Source: Amphiura filiformis
Lineage: Eukaryota; Echinodermata; Ophiuroidea; Amphilepidida; Amphiuridae
Length of the DNA: 64,000 bases
Reading direction: 5' to 3'
Assembly: GCF_039555335.1 (NCBI RefSeq)
Contig: NC_092628.1
Location: 96,359,782-96,423,781 of the forward strand
Part shown: positions 11,037-22,100 of the stretch, piece by piece
Numbering within the stretch: position 1 is the first letter of the stretch
Layout: the number at the start of each line of letters is the position of its first letter
Program-made: the position numbers and the translations under genes
The notes under the pieces: model-generated
What the model was told of the DNA's origin: nothing
Databases searched by the model: none
What the model saw: only the letters and a program-made list of their open reading frames with translations

Positions 11037-11276
11037 AGCAACCGGCCCTGAGCGGTCCAGAACCAAGCGGCCCATGTGGCGATCGCCACAACGCCACAGT
11101 GGCCAGTCCGCCCCTGCTTTGCGTATAAAAAATTACCTTGCGATTTGACATATTGGACTCAACGTAGCATTAAAACGTACGTTCCACCATGGTTCCACGT
11201 GGAAATAGGCTGATTTTACCTCGAGTCTAGGTAAAGGAAACGTAGAGAACGAGTGTTTCTCTACGAATGTTATGGT

Positions 11277-11465
11277 CAAAATATCATGTGTTTTTTGTAC
11301 AGCTGAGGGGTGGTGCAATACCTTTGTGTATCCCCGAGGTGGTGAAGTATTATAGGGGTGGGGGGGGGGTCAAAGATTGGTTGGCAGGTCAAAGGGGGCA
11401 AGCATTTTTTTGCAGGTCGAAAGTTGGGTGGGGGAGGGCAAGGAAAGTTTGGCTCAGATATTTTA
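11277..11465. repeat. Dispersed G-rich repeat, second copy
   Basis: Shares GAGGGGTGGTGCAAT and CCCCGAGGTGGTGAA-like blocks with 4067-4115. It is followed by several GGCAGGTCAAAGG-like short units and G runs. Confidence 0.6.
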
Positions 11466-11508
11466 GGAACATTAGGAACACGTTCAAATATGCACAATTC
11501 CTGATCGG

Positions 11509-11587
<79 letters not shown>
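11509..11587. repeat. (TTTA)n microsatellite
   Basis: About 19 uninterrupted copies of the tetranucleotide. Confidence 0.95.
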
Positions 11588-11754
11588 CACACAAATTCAA
11601 AGTATAGACCTCTGGCAAGGCAACGGTTCACTCGCACCTATAAGATTAGTATTTTTGAAAAGAGCTGTATTGTATTCAATCTATGTTTGCAGACCGTCAT
11701 ACACAGGTGATTAGTGCAATCTGCTTGTGTTGGCATGGTTGGGCGATCTATTCA

Positions 11755-11990
11755 AACATTGTATTCATCTATTGCGATTATTACGTCACTTCTTAACTTA
11801 TAGAGGCCCTGCATTCTTTTATTGATTGGCTCAAAACAAAGGATTTGAACCGGTGTCCTTCACCGTAGTTATGGCGGAGTACAGTTCAACAAAAGCATGA
11901 TTGCAATCTACCACGACATTTCGGCTCACACACATAAGAAATGCACTACGATAAAATAGGTTGATGAAAACAGTGCAACAGAGCATTAAT
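11755..11990. repeat. Dispersed repeat family R, copy 1
   Basis: Shares blocks with 14495-14730: GAACCGGTGTCCTTCACCGTA here (its complement there), GCAATCTACC and GCACTACGAT-like segments. No terminal structure was identified. Confidence 0.55.
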
Positions 11991-13478
11991 GCCCAAAATT
12001 GAAAAGCTGTATAATTTATAAACAATATACACTACACATAAAAAATACTACTACAAGGGATTTTCAACATATAAGAATCCAAACAATCAAGTACCAACAT
12101 GCACAGTTTTGTCCTTATATCACTTTTGGGTTTATAACAAAATGTTTTCAAGCCTCTATCGTGATTGGCAGCTGCATATAGCCCTAGAACTCTGGCCATA
12201 GTATCCGTTTTTACTTCCACTAGGGCCAGAGGCACTTACATTGAAAAATTTGTTGGAGATGCTTGAACGATCCAGTACAAAAAATCAATGCTTGATCGAA
12301 CCAATACAAATGTGTGTCAGGTCACTAATTAACATGATAAAACCCACTTGAGAACACACAATCGCCAGTCATTTCTAAAGACTCATTTATACTCAATCGC
12401 TTTTGCAGAAATCTGAATCGCACGCATGATCAGTGTACTAAATCGCCGTCGTATTTGCCTGCTGAGCATGCGCATGAATCGCTGTTTTTCAAAAGCGACA
12501 CGTAGGCCTATATTGACACCCTCTGTCGGTCAAGGATTCAGTCTGATGATGAGCAACCCATGGGTATAAACACAGCTTTACACAATGACTAATTTACATA
12601 GGCACAAAAGACCGTGTTCATGTACCGTTACTCAGCCAAACATGGCAGAGTAGGTCCCGGATGACGGTACATGTTCCTATCTCCTCAACGTTATACCTTT
12701 CCAACAAGGAAAGAGATACGAAAGGCGAACGTCTAGTCCATACAGGACCAACGGAATATTTAGCACCATAATCAACGCCGTCAGGCGTTGGTCCTTACAC
12801 ATTGGGTCGCTACCCCCAGCAGTGCACCCTCATTATAATAAACAGTGACCAAAACCAAACCAGTCGATGAGTTACGTCATGAATCCAAATATGGAAAATA
12901 GCCCCGCCCATCATTCGGGCCATCATTCAACCGCATCTATTACATAACTGGGACTCTCAAGTCATCTCTAGTACTTGGTATCTCAATCGATTGATTTTGA
13001 TAATGCAATAAAAGCAATACAAACTTTTGAGGTCGCTTACTAGTGCATAGTAGATATCTACTATTTCCATGACCAGTGTAAATCGGGCTAGTATGAATTA
13101 AATGAAAGTTTATTGTTGCTATATCAGTGCAGAGATAATGTAGGCATAATCAGTGTTAACAAAAAGTCATTTATATGATTCTAGGTTTGTTTTCTTTTTT
13201 ATTTAAAATTGTCACATTTGTCGATAGGCCTAACCGTGATACAATTAAAAAAGCTAAAAGAACATTAATTCTACACACCGTTTATTTGGAACTGAACTTT
13301 GATTTATTAAAGTCTAAGTCATAATGTACGATCTTATATAAATATGAATTTGGTTATTTTTTTTCAAACCTGATTTTTTTGGCATATTTGTAATGTATAA
13401 CACATTTCACAACTTGCACCTATATGTATTCAGCCAAATTTGTTGTGTTTGTATGTAAACAGAGTAAAGTTTGACATA
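11991..13478. other. No gene seen
   Basis: AT-rich DNA with small palindromes (for example GCCGTCAGGC at about 12777). No exon could be supported. Unfound 5' exons of the nrf-6-like gene might lie here or elsewhere before 16055. Confidence 0.35.
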
Positions 13479-13506
13479 AAAGTCATAATTCAAGAATTAT
13501 GACTTT
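13479..13506. repeat. Perfect 13-bp hairpin
   Basis: AAAGTCATAATTC, two bases, then the exact reverse complement. Confidence 0.8.
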
Positions 13507-13959
13507 ATGTCCTCCTATAGAACTGCGTGTTAAACGGCCAAAATAACAAGCAGTGTTTACCTCGTTATTTCCGCTCAAAATGGACAGAAACCATTCCCGA
13601 TAATTAGGGCCTATTACTGGTATTATTTCAGCATTTTGAATATATAATGACAAATTTAAAATTTGAAGGAAATCGTACATTAAGCCTTTAACACCTAACT
13701 GGAAATAATAGAGTGAGTAAAATAAAACAAAAGGCGATACAACTCTGCAAGTACTGTTGATATTTCAAATGCATGTGAAGAAAAAAAAGGAACGGAAAAA
13801 TTACAGTATATTTCTTTAATCCCGAAGGCATGAAAGGGCCTGTGATTACTATTTGAATTTAGGGTTTTGATTTAAACTATTTTAATATCAACTCTTTAAA
13901 AAACAACATGGCCCTCTCGTTTTAACCGAGGGCATGGGATTCACCACTTTTAATTGATC

Positions 13960-14220
13960 AATCGAAAAATGAATTGATGATTTAATAAAATAATATGAAT
14001 TTAATGTAAATAAATAAATATTTTCTTTCTATAAATAAATGGATAAATAAATCAACAAATAATTCGAATAAAATAAATAACAACCATAAACCTGATAAAT
14101 GACAATATATAAATCAATAAATGAATAGAAAATAAATAAATGAATAATAAAACCAATACTGATGAATAGAAATAAATATATATATTAACGAATAATTAAT
14201 GAATACACATTAGGTTAATT
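13960..14220. repeat. AAAT-rich degenerate simple repeat
   Basis: Irregular AAATAAATGAATA-type repeats over about 250 bp. Confidence 0.7.
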
Positions 14221-14249
14221 CCTTTTCTTGAAAATAATAAGTTCAGCAA

Positions 14250-14336
14250 GTTCTTTCTTTCTTTCCTTCCTTCCTTTTTTCTTTCTTTCTTTCTTTCTTT
14301 CCTTTCCTTCCTTCCTTCCTTCCTTCCTTCCTTCCT

Positions 14337-14377
<41 letters not shown>

Positions 14378-14410
14378 TTTCCTTCTTTCTTTCTTTCTTT
14401 CTTTCTTTAT
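14250..14410. repeat. (TTTC)n/(TTCC)n microsatellite
   Basis: About 160 bp of pure pyrimidine made of TTTC and TTCC units. The open frames across it on both strands are artefacts of the repeat. Confidence 0.95.
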
Positions 14411-14494
14411 GAGTGAAACCCAAAGTTTTTATGAAGCGTGTGTCCTCCAATTCTATATTTTTCTTAAACATGTTAAACGAATAGGCCAACTATC

Positions 14495-14730
14495 ACAGTT
14501 AATAGAGGTTGTGCATATGACGTATCATATACCGTAAATATGGCGGACTACTCAAATCCATTCAGCAAAAGCATGAGTGCAATCTACCGAGACAGTTCGT
14601 CTCACATACATAACAAATGCACTACGATCAAATAGGTTGATTACAACATTTGATTAAATGGACTGCACTGGCCCATGATTACGGTGAAGGACACCGGTTT
14701 CAAATCCTTTGTTTGTAGCCAATCACTAAT
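14495..14730. repeat. Dispersed repeat family R, copy 2
   Basis: Shares GCAATCTACC, AAATGCACTACGAT and AAATAGGTTGAT segments with 11755-11990. The reverse-oriented third copy is at 34385-34535. Confidence 0.55.
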
Positions 14731-14994
14731 TTCAAGCACAATCTCTATACAAAAATAGTAACGAATCGTGGTTAACCAGGACAATATTAAATGTAGTGAT
14801 GACAAACAAAAGGAATTGATTGTGTGCAACCATGGAAATAGTAGATGTGTCAGTGAACTGAGGGTAAGAAGAAAACCGAGTATTATAATATCATTAACAC
14901 ATATCAACTGAAGAGGATTAATAATCAATTTCGTTACGCAATACTTGTGTCAATCCCAAGCTAGAAGCTAGTGTTCTGGTAGCAGGTAGGCAAG

Positions 14995-15073
14995 CCACAC
15001 CTACTGACAGCTATTGATGATATTCAGTCAATCGGATTGGCTGAATATCACTAGTAGCTGTCAGTAGGCGTGG
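14995..15073. repeat. Imperfect hairpin, about 36-bp arms
   Basis: CCACACCTACTGACAGCT at the left edge faces AGCTGTCAGTAGGCGTGG at the right edge, around GATATTCAGTCAATCGG / GATTGGCTGAATATC. It is likely a small inverted-repeat element. Confidence 0.7.
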
Positions 15074-15574
15074 TTAATCAGTTTGACATTTCCCCCGACT
15101 TTCCGGGAAGGATATGTCTAATGTAGAAGGACCCACGCCTGACGGCGTGGACTATCGTACTAAATGGAGCGTGGTCCTCCTTGAAGGACTACGAACGTCT
15201 AGCTGCATAAGACATCTCTTTGACAGCTGATATTCACCAAGTGGCTATTAACTGATGAGTACTGTCATTATGCTAATATGAAATCATTGTTTATCAACAA
15301 AGGCGAGGGACTCGTCTGTCGATATGCTCAAACAAACCGCTACACTGTTCAATGGCTTTCTTGTACTATATGAAATATGGTGGGCGATTTGAAATGCACG
15401 TGCCCTGAGCAAACTACGATGCGTACGCACACTGCAGGGCAAAGAACAATGGAAATTGTCATAATTCGCGCGCATACTGCCGGGCAATGACGTCACATGT
15501 CAAGTGGTCTATACCCGATCAATGTTGGAGTTGCCTATAGCCTATATGTTTAAAATTCAATATGGCTACCGAAC

Positions 15575-15657
15575 TGTCATGTGGTCCAGTGGATTAGTGC
15601 GCTGGACTTCTGTATTCTGTATGTAGCAGCGGCGTGGGTTCGAGGCCCACCTGTGCC
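15575..15657 (+). other. tRNA-derived sequence (SINE head or tRNA pseudogene)
   Basis: An A-box-like segment (GTGGTCCAGTGGATTAG) and a B box in a perfect T-arm (GTGGG TTCGAGG CCCAC) are followed by CTGTGCC. The 5' acceptor side does not pair with CTGTGCC and the anticodon arm is poor, so this is not a functional tRNA. RNA polymerase III promoter boxes survive, as in tRNA-derived SINEs. Confidence 0.5.
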
Positions 15658-15884
15658 GAACTGAAATTCCATTTTTTTTTAAAATTTAATATTAGGGAAA
15701 TGAGACTGGGCGAATTTATGTATGACGTAGAGAGGATTAAGATCCCTTTATTGATCCCTGACCCCACCGACTACCCCGGGCTGATTTCATGCAAAACAAA
15801 TCACCAGATGACTGACTATAGGACATAGCGCCACAACACGAGCGTTGGTAAAGTATGTGGCCTCACTGCAATACATAGCTACGT

Positions 15885-15936
15885 AAAAACGTACGTGTTA
15901 ACGTACGTGTTAACGTACGTGTTAACGTACGTCCTA
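15885..15936. repeat. 12-bp tandem repeat
   Basis: The unit ACGTACGTGTTA occurs about three times, then degrades. Confidence 0.8.
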
Positions 15937-16054
15937 CGTCTACGTTTGGAAAATCGCAATCTCTCTACTGTCCAATATAGTAAACTTATACTCGGTAAAC
16001 TGTGCTGTTGTTAATGCCCGTTTTTGTCATAATTATGAAGAAATTTTTGCTTAG

Positions 16055-16143
16055 AAAACTCATTGAAAGAAAACTGAACACCATGGATTGCATCAAAGCA
16101 ATTCTTGATATGTTGCGGAACGACGAGGATGTGGATATGCAAG
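16055..16143 (+). CDS. nrf-6-like exon 1 of model (NRF domain start)
   Basis: Acceptor TTTTTGCTTAG, donor GTATGT. It encodes TMDCIKAILDMLRNDEDVDMQ, resembling the cysteine-containing helix before the IDAxGKxPAG motif. It ends in phase 1, which joins exactly to exon 2 (G+CT gives Ala). Support is splice phase and position in the domain; this is the least certain exon of the model. Confidence 0.55.
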
Positions 16144-19100
16144 GTATGTGGATCACTTTCTCATTAAAATAAATCAAACATACTGAAAAAATAGTCGATC
16201 AAGTCATGGGCACCTTTTAAAAATACGAAGGCATAGGAAAACAGTACGGAAACGTGAAATGCACGTGCTCGTAACATTCGCAATATTATAGCCTGTAATT
16301 CTAGACCATATTATAACCCGAGAACTACGAGGGGGGAGGGGGGGGGGGTTGTACCAACCCTCGTAAGATTTTTTATCCGTCATAAACATATAAACCGCCT
16401 GTTTACGCCCAAACGACCTAGGCTAATCGTAGATCAAAAAATGACCGGGCGGTTTGAGGCCCACCATTGGTTTCTACTTTCTTATAGTAAACATTTTCAT
16501 TTTCATTTCGCTCTTGTAGCTGTTTATTGTTTGTTTGTTTACCCAGGTTGGTCCGTTCCAAGCTCATTCAATAAAAATGCACAGGCCTGGGTCCCGGTCC
16601 ACGCACTCCGTGTATCCGCGGGTATTCATGCTCGTCGAAAATTTCGCGAAATAAGGGTTTTCAGATGAAGAAACGCGATTCGCGAAACACACAAAAAAGG
16701 GGTGTTTTTTCAAACCATGTGTTCGCGAAATTGAAAAAAAAGATATTTTCATCGAGCAGCCTACGCGTTTTTGCCAGAAAAGGGCATATTAGAAATATCG
16801 TTCGTGTTTTAGCGAAAATAGGGGTATTTTCGAAGGGAAAATAATTCGCGAAATCGCTAAAAAAAGGGGTGATTTTCCCATAACATTTCGCGAAATGAGA
16901 TGCAAAAGAGGGTGTTTTTAAAGTTCACCGACAAGCATGAATACCCGCGGTTGGACGGAGTGCGGGGACCGGGGCCTGGGTAGCCAGTGTAGCACAGCGT
17001 CATCATCCCTATATCTTCGTGTCAAAAATTGCCGTGATAGTAGGCCTACGGCGAATCCTCTCGTTTTTCAATAGCTACGCATGGCGATTTTGTTCGAGAT
17101 AGGCCGAGCGACTCATGCTAAGCATAGTACGACTATCATATGAGATACCGCCAAGTTCTATTCTACACGTTATACAGTGGAACCTCATTATAACGAAGTT
17201 GTCAGGGACAGAGAAATTAGTTCTTTATATCCAAATTTCGTTATATCAGGGTTGTAAAAAACAATAAATAACAAAAGAATTTTGTATCTTGGTTCTGGAA
17301 AAATTCTTCTTTAAAACAGGGTTTTTCTTGTATCCATGATTTCGTTATAATGAGGTTTTACTGTATACGATTTGCGCATGCTCTAGTATCCCACATGGTG
17401 TTGCTATTACAAGGAAATTCGATTTGTTTTCAGGTAAACCCAGGTTTTGTTTTTAAATACACTAACTTGAAATTAAATACACTAATTAGCGGCCATTGCT
17501 GTTTGCTCTTGATACATTTTTACTGCATTTTTGGCGTAACGATTTTTAAATCGTAAGTTAAAATTGTGATATATTTAATTTTGAGAATTACAATTATATA
17601 AAGGAACACATTTAGCCCATTCACCTAAAATCCAGGTGCTTGTATTATACAGGGTGTAACAATAAAATTTATACAATTGCATTTTGACTTCTCAGGAAAA
17701 AACTACAAAAGTTGTGGCACAAATGTTTTATGCAATACAATCAGTAATATCTTGGCTAAGAGAATACGTTTAGTTGGTTTCTTTACTAGCTTGGGTTCAA
17801 AAGTTATGTCCGATTAACTAAATCGTCCAGAAAACGTGTTGGGCCACTTTTGCCATGTTTGCGGTGTGAATTGCGCATAATCAAGTTTGAACCGCGTAGA
17901 TATGTTTATCGGTCATTAAACATCAAAGCACTGACACAAAAGAATTATAAGTGGTGTTTCTTCTTATATTTAACATGAACTTAATATTAATTATGATATT
18001 TCTTTAAAATCTATAAATGAAGTCGTGAAACTTTGTTCAATTAATCTTATAAATAAAGTAATTTCTCACAACCCTGAGATATCATTGGGAAAACTGAGAA
18101 CAGTTTTTGCATCCATAAGTCATGTAAGTACAAAACAATAAAATTTTGAACTTAGTTCAGCTGGGCTTCTAGCTGTTCTAGGGCGACCACTATTATATTG
18201 CCAGCATTTCTGTTAACAAATTTTGCATACTTCGTATGCCTTGATGGAAGACGTGAGTTTGGAAAATGAGCTACGGTATAAACAATCGTATGGTTTCTGG
18301 TTGACCTCATGTGCTACCGAATGTCACAGCCATAAAAATACGCTCTTCCAACGTAAATTGGGGTTAAAGTTGTTGAGCTGCAGCCACGATTTCTAGTAAA
18401 TGAGGTTGTTATGTCAGTGCTTAGATGCGACTTTCAAAAACTCAAGGAGATATTCTATTATGTAATCATTTCTACCACTTCCGAATACCCCATTGTTTAA
18501 AACTGCATATCATAAGAGCACCGTCCAACTGGTCCATGGTTCAAATCTATCCAAAAGTGGCCCAAGCGGTTTTAAGACTAGGTTACATAACAGGCAATAT
18601 CTTCACTTGTATACCATCGATTTTATTGGACCAAAGCTTATCTGATGGCTAAAGAAATTATCTTGATAGACATATAAATATCAAACCAAAAAATAAGCGG
18701 CATACTTGTGTCATTCTATTTTCACAATTGTACAAATTTTATTGTTACACCCTGTAATATTCGATCACACGTGTATATCACAATGCATGTAAACTTTCTT
18801 TATATCTATGTCAATAATAGAATATAATATATTGTATGAAAAAATATTTATAACATAGGGTGTTGACGCTGTGTGTAGGCTAAGATGAATGCTGGCCCAG
18901 ATAGCTTTGATATACAAAGCAAGAAATGGAAGAAAATAGCAAGGAAAATGATACAGGAGAGAAGGGCACTCCTAAACACAATTGTACAATTTTACTCTTA
19001 ATCCTTATTTCATGAGAAAGGAAACTAGAATTCCAATCTCCGATGCAAAGGCTCAATCAAAGTATTCCAAGAGCTACTGACCTTTTACTTGTTATTATCT

Positions 19101-22100
19101 GTTCCAAGCCCGGTGACACCTCATTACAGAAATTGGACCTGTCGATAGGTTTGTATGAGGGGATAGCCTTTTGCTTGATAAAATCAATATAACTTGTCAG
19201 GCGCGAATGAGGCCATTATAAAAAGTTTTTTTGCTACTACGAAACGCATGGTCATTCACCAATTAATGAATAAATTTAAAAAAGGCCTAAAAAAGTATAC
19301 AAACTTGTCATATCATTCCACCTGATGATTGCTACATGCTTGTAGCATGAAACTCGGAGTAGTGGCCATGATGTGTTAATTAAACTTTATTTAATTATTT
19401 TATACAAATTAGTAAATAGTATATACTTATCCAATGTCCACCAACCTTGCCATAAGCCTACATAGCTTTTATTATATAAAACTGCATGAATTTGGATAAC
19501 ATGTTCTGTATGCCATGTTGAAGAACAGTAAAGGATATAGACCTATAATCTGAGTTAATCATGCAGGTGTTTCAGTTGTATTTAGTGATTATACAAGATA
19601 GTGCTGAAATTTAAATTTAGTTAATTTCAATAAGCACAGCATATTTTTAACAATTGTTTATTCAATTCATAAACCAATGTGATCCCATATAGAAGAAAAT
19701 ACCATGTATTTCTGTATTGCGTGTCCCCTCAATTACAAACACAACAAAATATATATTTGGCCTCATTATCCTGATTAAAAGACCATTCATAAACTAATAC
19801 ATTCACAAAGGTTCATTGATCTAAGAACAGGACTAGTTTAGTATATTAGCTTTCGGGTACTTTCAAGACAAGACTGACACACTAGTGTTTTTTTCCTGTG
19901 AAATAGGCCTAGGGTCGAGGTTAAAATATAAGAAAATGGCAAGCAGCTAAAATCCGGGGCACACCGACACCGCCTGGCTAATAATTATTTGGTGCAGAAG
20001 GGACACTAAAATGAATACACGGGATCGATACACGTGAATTGCTATGCACGATTTTGATATCAGACGAAAATCTTCTGATACCGGGTTAGAAAATGATGAA
20101 TATCTCCCGTCATGATTTTTTTTTCTAGAAACCAGATTTGGTCTCATAAACTTGGAAATACGTGTTGAACAGATATGATAGTCGCTAGAATGCGCTTTGA
20201 AAATTGGCCGTGCGCTTTGAACTCAAAATTTGACCATTTTATATTGCGTTGGTCCTGTTATGGACTACAGCGTGCAGCGTGTAGTACAGCTGCACTCACT
20301 GTAGGCAGTATAAAAGTCGATGACCATTGACCTCAATGGGGTATACAAGCTTAATCACGCACAACCAAGATCGATTACCCAGCTATTGTGAGTAGCCTTA
20401 GTTATGTCCCTCGACTAATTATTAGTTTAAAAGAGCTTTAAAGGTTTGAACCAAATGGCTAATCGTGGCTGTGGATTTAACCTACCATGGCGATTCCTGC
20501 CATGAAGATATAGGGTCGAAGACACTGTGCGGGGCTAAAACAAAACACCCAAATTGTTATGACCGAGTTAAGCCCGATCCTGACTCCACTTCGCAGCGCG
20601 ATGCGATACTGCGATGCTTTTCAAATATCGCAGCATCGCGCGATGAAATTAAAATGTACATTTTAATTTCATCGCGCGATGTTGCGATGTTTTAAAAGCA
20701 TGTGGGGTCTGCATCTCATTTTAAGGTCATTCTACCGACCTTGATTTTCCAGCAGCCAATTAGAAGCGCGCACGGCTGCGATATCGCAGCGCGATGCGAA
20801 AAAGTTGAACATTGTTCAACTTTTTCGCGGACCGATATTTCCACCGCGCGATGAGAATTTTCACCGCTGAGCTCGTAAAAACCTGGCTCAGATTACAGTT
20901 TTTATAGCATCGCAGCATCGCATCGCGCTATATATAGGATAATGTGGGATAAAGTGAAAGACAATATACAAAACATAAAATATAAAGATCTAAATTTTCA
21001 ATTCTCATAATTTCTTTTAGATTTACAAACCCTAATAATAAAACAAAGTCAAACATAAGAATAACTTTTTCTAGATGTTTTTTTTTCGATTCTCATAATA
21101 TTCCTCATAATACAATGAAAAACAAAAGAAATAGATTTTCAAACCCAAATAAAATAAAGTCAAACATCAGAATAACCTTTTTCTAGATGCCTATTTTTAA
21201 TTCTCATAATTTTCCTCATAATACAATGAAAAACAAAAGAAATAGGTTTTCAACCCCTAATAAAACAAAGTCAAACATAAGAATAACTTTTTTTAGATGC
21301 TTATTTTCAATTCTCATAATTTTCCTCATAATACAATGAAATACAAAAGAAATAGATTTTCAAACCCTAATAAAACAAAGTCAAACATAAGAATAATTTT
21401 TTTCTAGATGCTTATTTTCAATTCTCATAATTTTCCTCATAATACAATGAAATACAAAAGAAATAGATTTTCAAACCCTAATAAAACAAAGTCAAACATA
21501 AGAATAACTTTTTTCTAGATGCTTATTTTCAATTCTCATAATTTTCCTCATAATACAATGAAAAACAAAAGAAATAGATTTACAGATCCTAATAAAATAA
21601 AGTCAAACATAAGAATAACTTTTTTCTAGATGCTTATTTTCAATTCCCATAATTTTCCTCATAATACAATGAAAAACAAAAGAAATAGATTTACAGATCC
21701 TAATAAAACAAAGTCAAACATCAGAATAACTTTTTTCTAGATGCCTATTTTCAATTCTCATAATTTTCCTCATAATACAATGAAAACAAAAGAAATATAT
21801 TTACAGATCCTAATAAAACAAAGTCAAACATCAGAATAACTTTTTTCTAGATGCCTATTTTCAATTCTCATAATTTTCCTCATAATACAATGAAAACAAA
21901 AGAAATATATTTACAGATCCTAATAAAACAAAGTCAAACATAAGAATAACTTTTTCTAGATGCTTATTTTCAATTCTCATAATTTTCCTCATAATACAAT
22001 GAAAAACAAAAGAAATAGATTTACAGATCCTAATAAAACAAAGTCAAACATCAGAATAACTTTTTTCTAGATGCCTATTTTCAATTCTCATAATTTTCCT

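Larger units (their letters stand above)
9268..11116. mobile_element. Non-autonomous hAT element with perfect 8-bp TSD
   Basis: The element starts CAGGGGCGGACTGG and ends CCAGTCCGCCCCTG, its exact reverse complement. It is flanked by identical 8-bp direct repeats CTTTGCGT at 9260-9267 and 11117-11124. An 8-bp duplication with CAGGGGCGG-type ends is characteristic of the hAT superfamily. The 1849-bp interior has no transposase. It contains GCGAGCGAAGCGAGC-like repeats (9335-9365), a dispersed repeat (9656-9799), palindromic blocks with CCCTAGGGCCTATG (10830-10910) and a pyrimidine tract. Confidence 0.9.

Noticed and set aside
14196..14489. Lys/Glu/Arg-rich and Ser/Phe/Leu-rich open frames on both strands
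   Set aside because: Pure translation of the TTTC/TTCC microsatellite.
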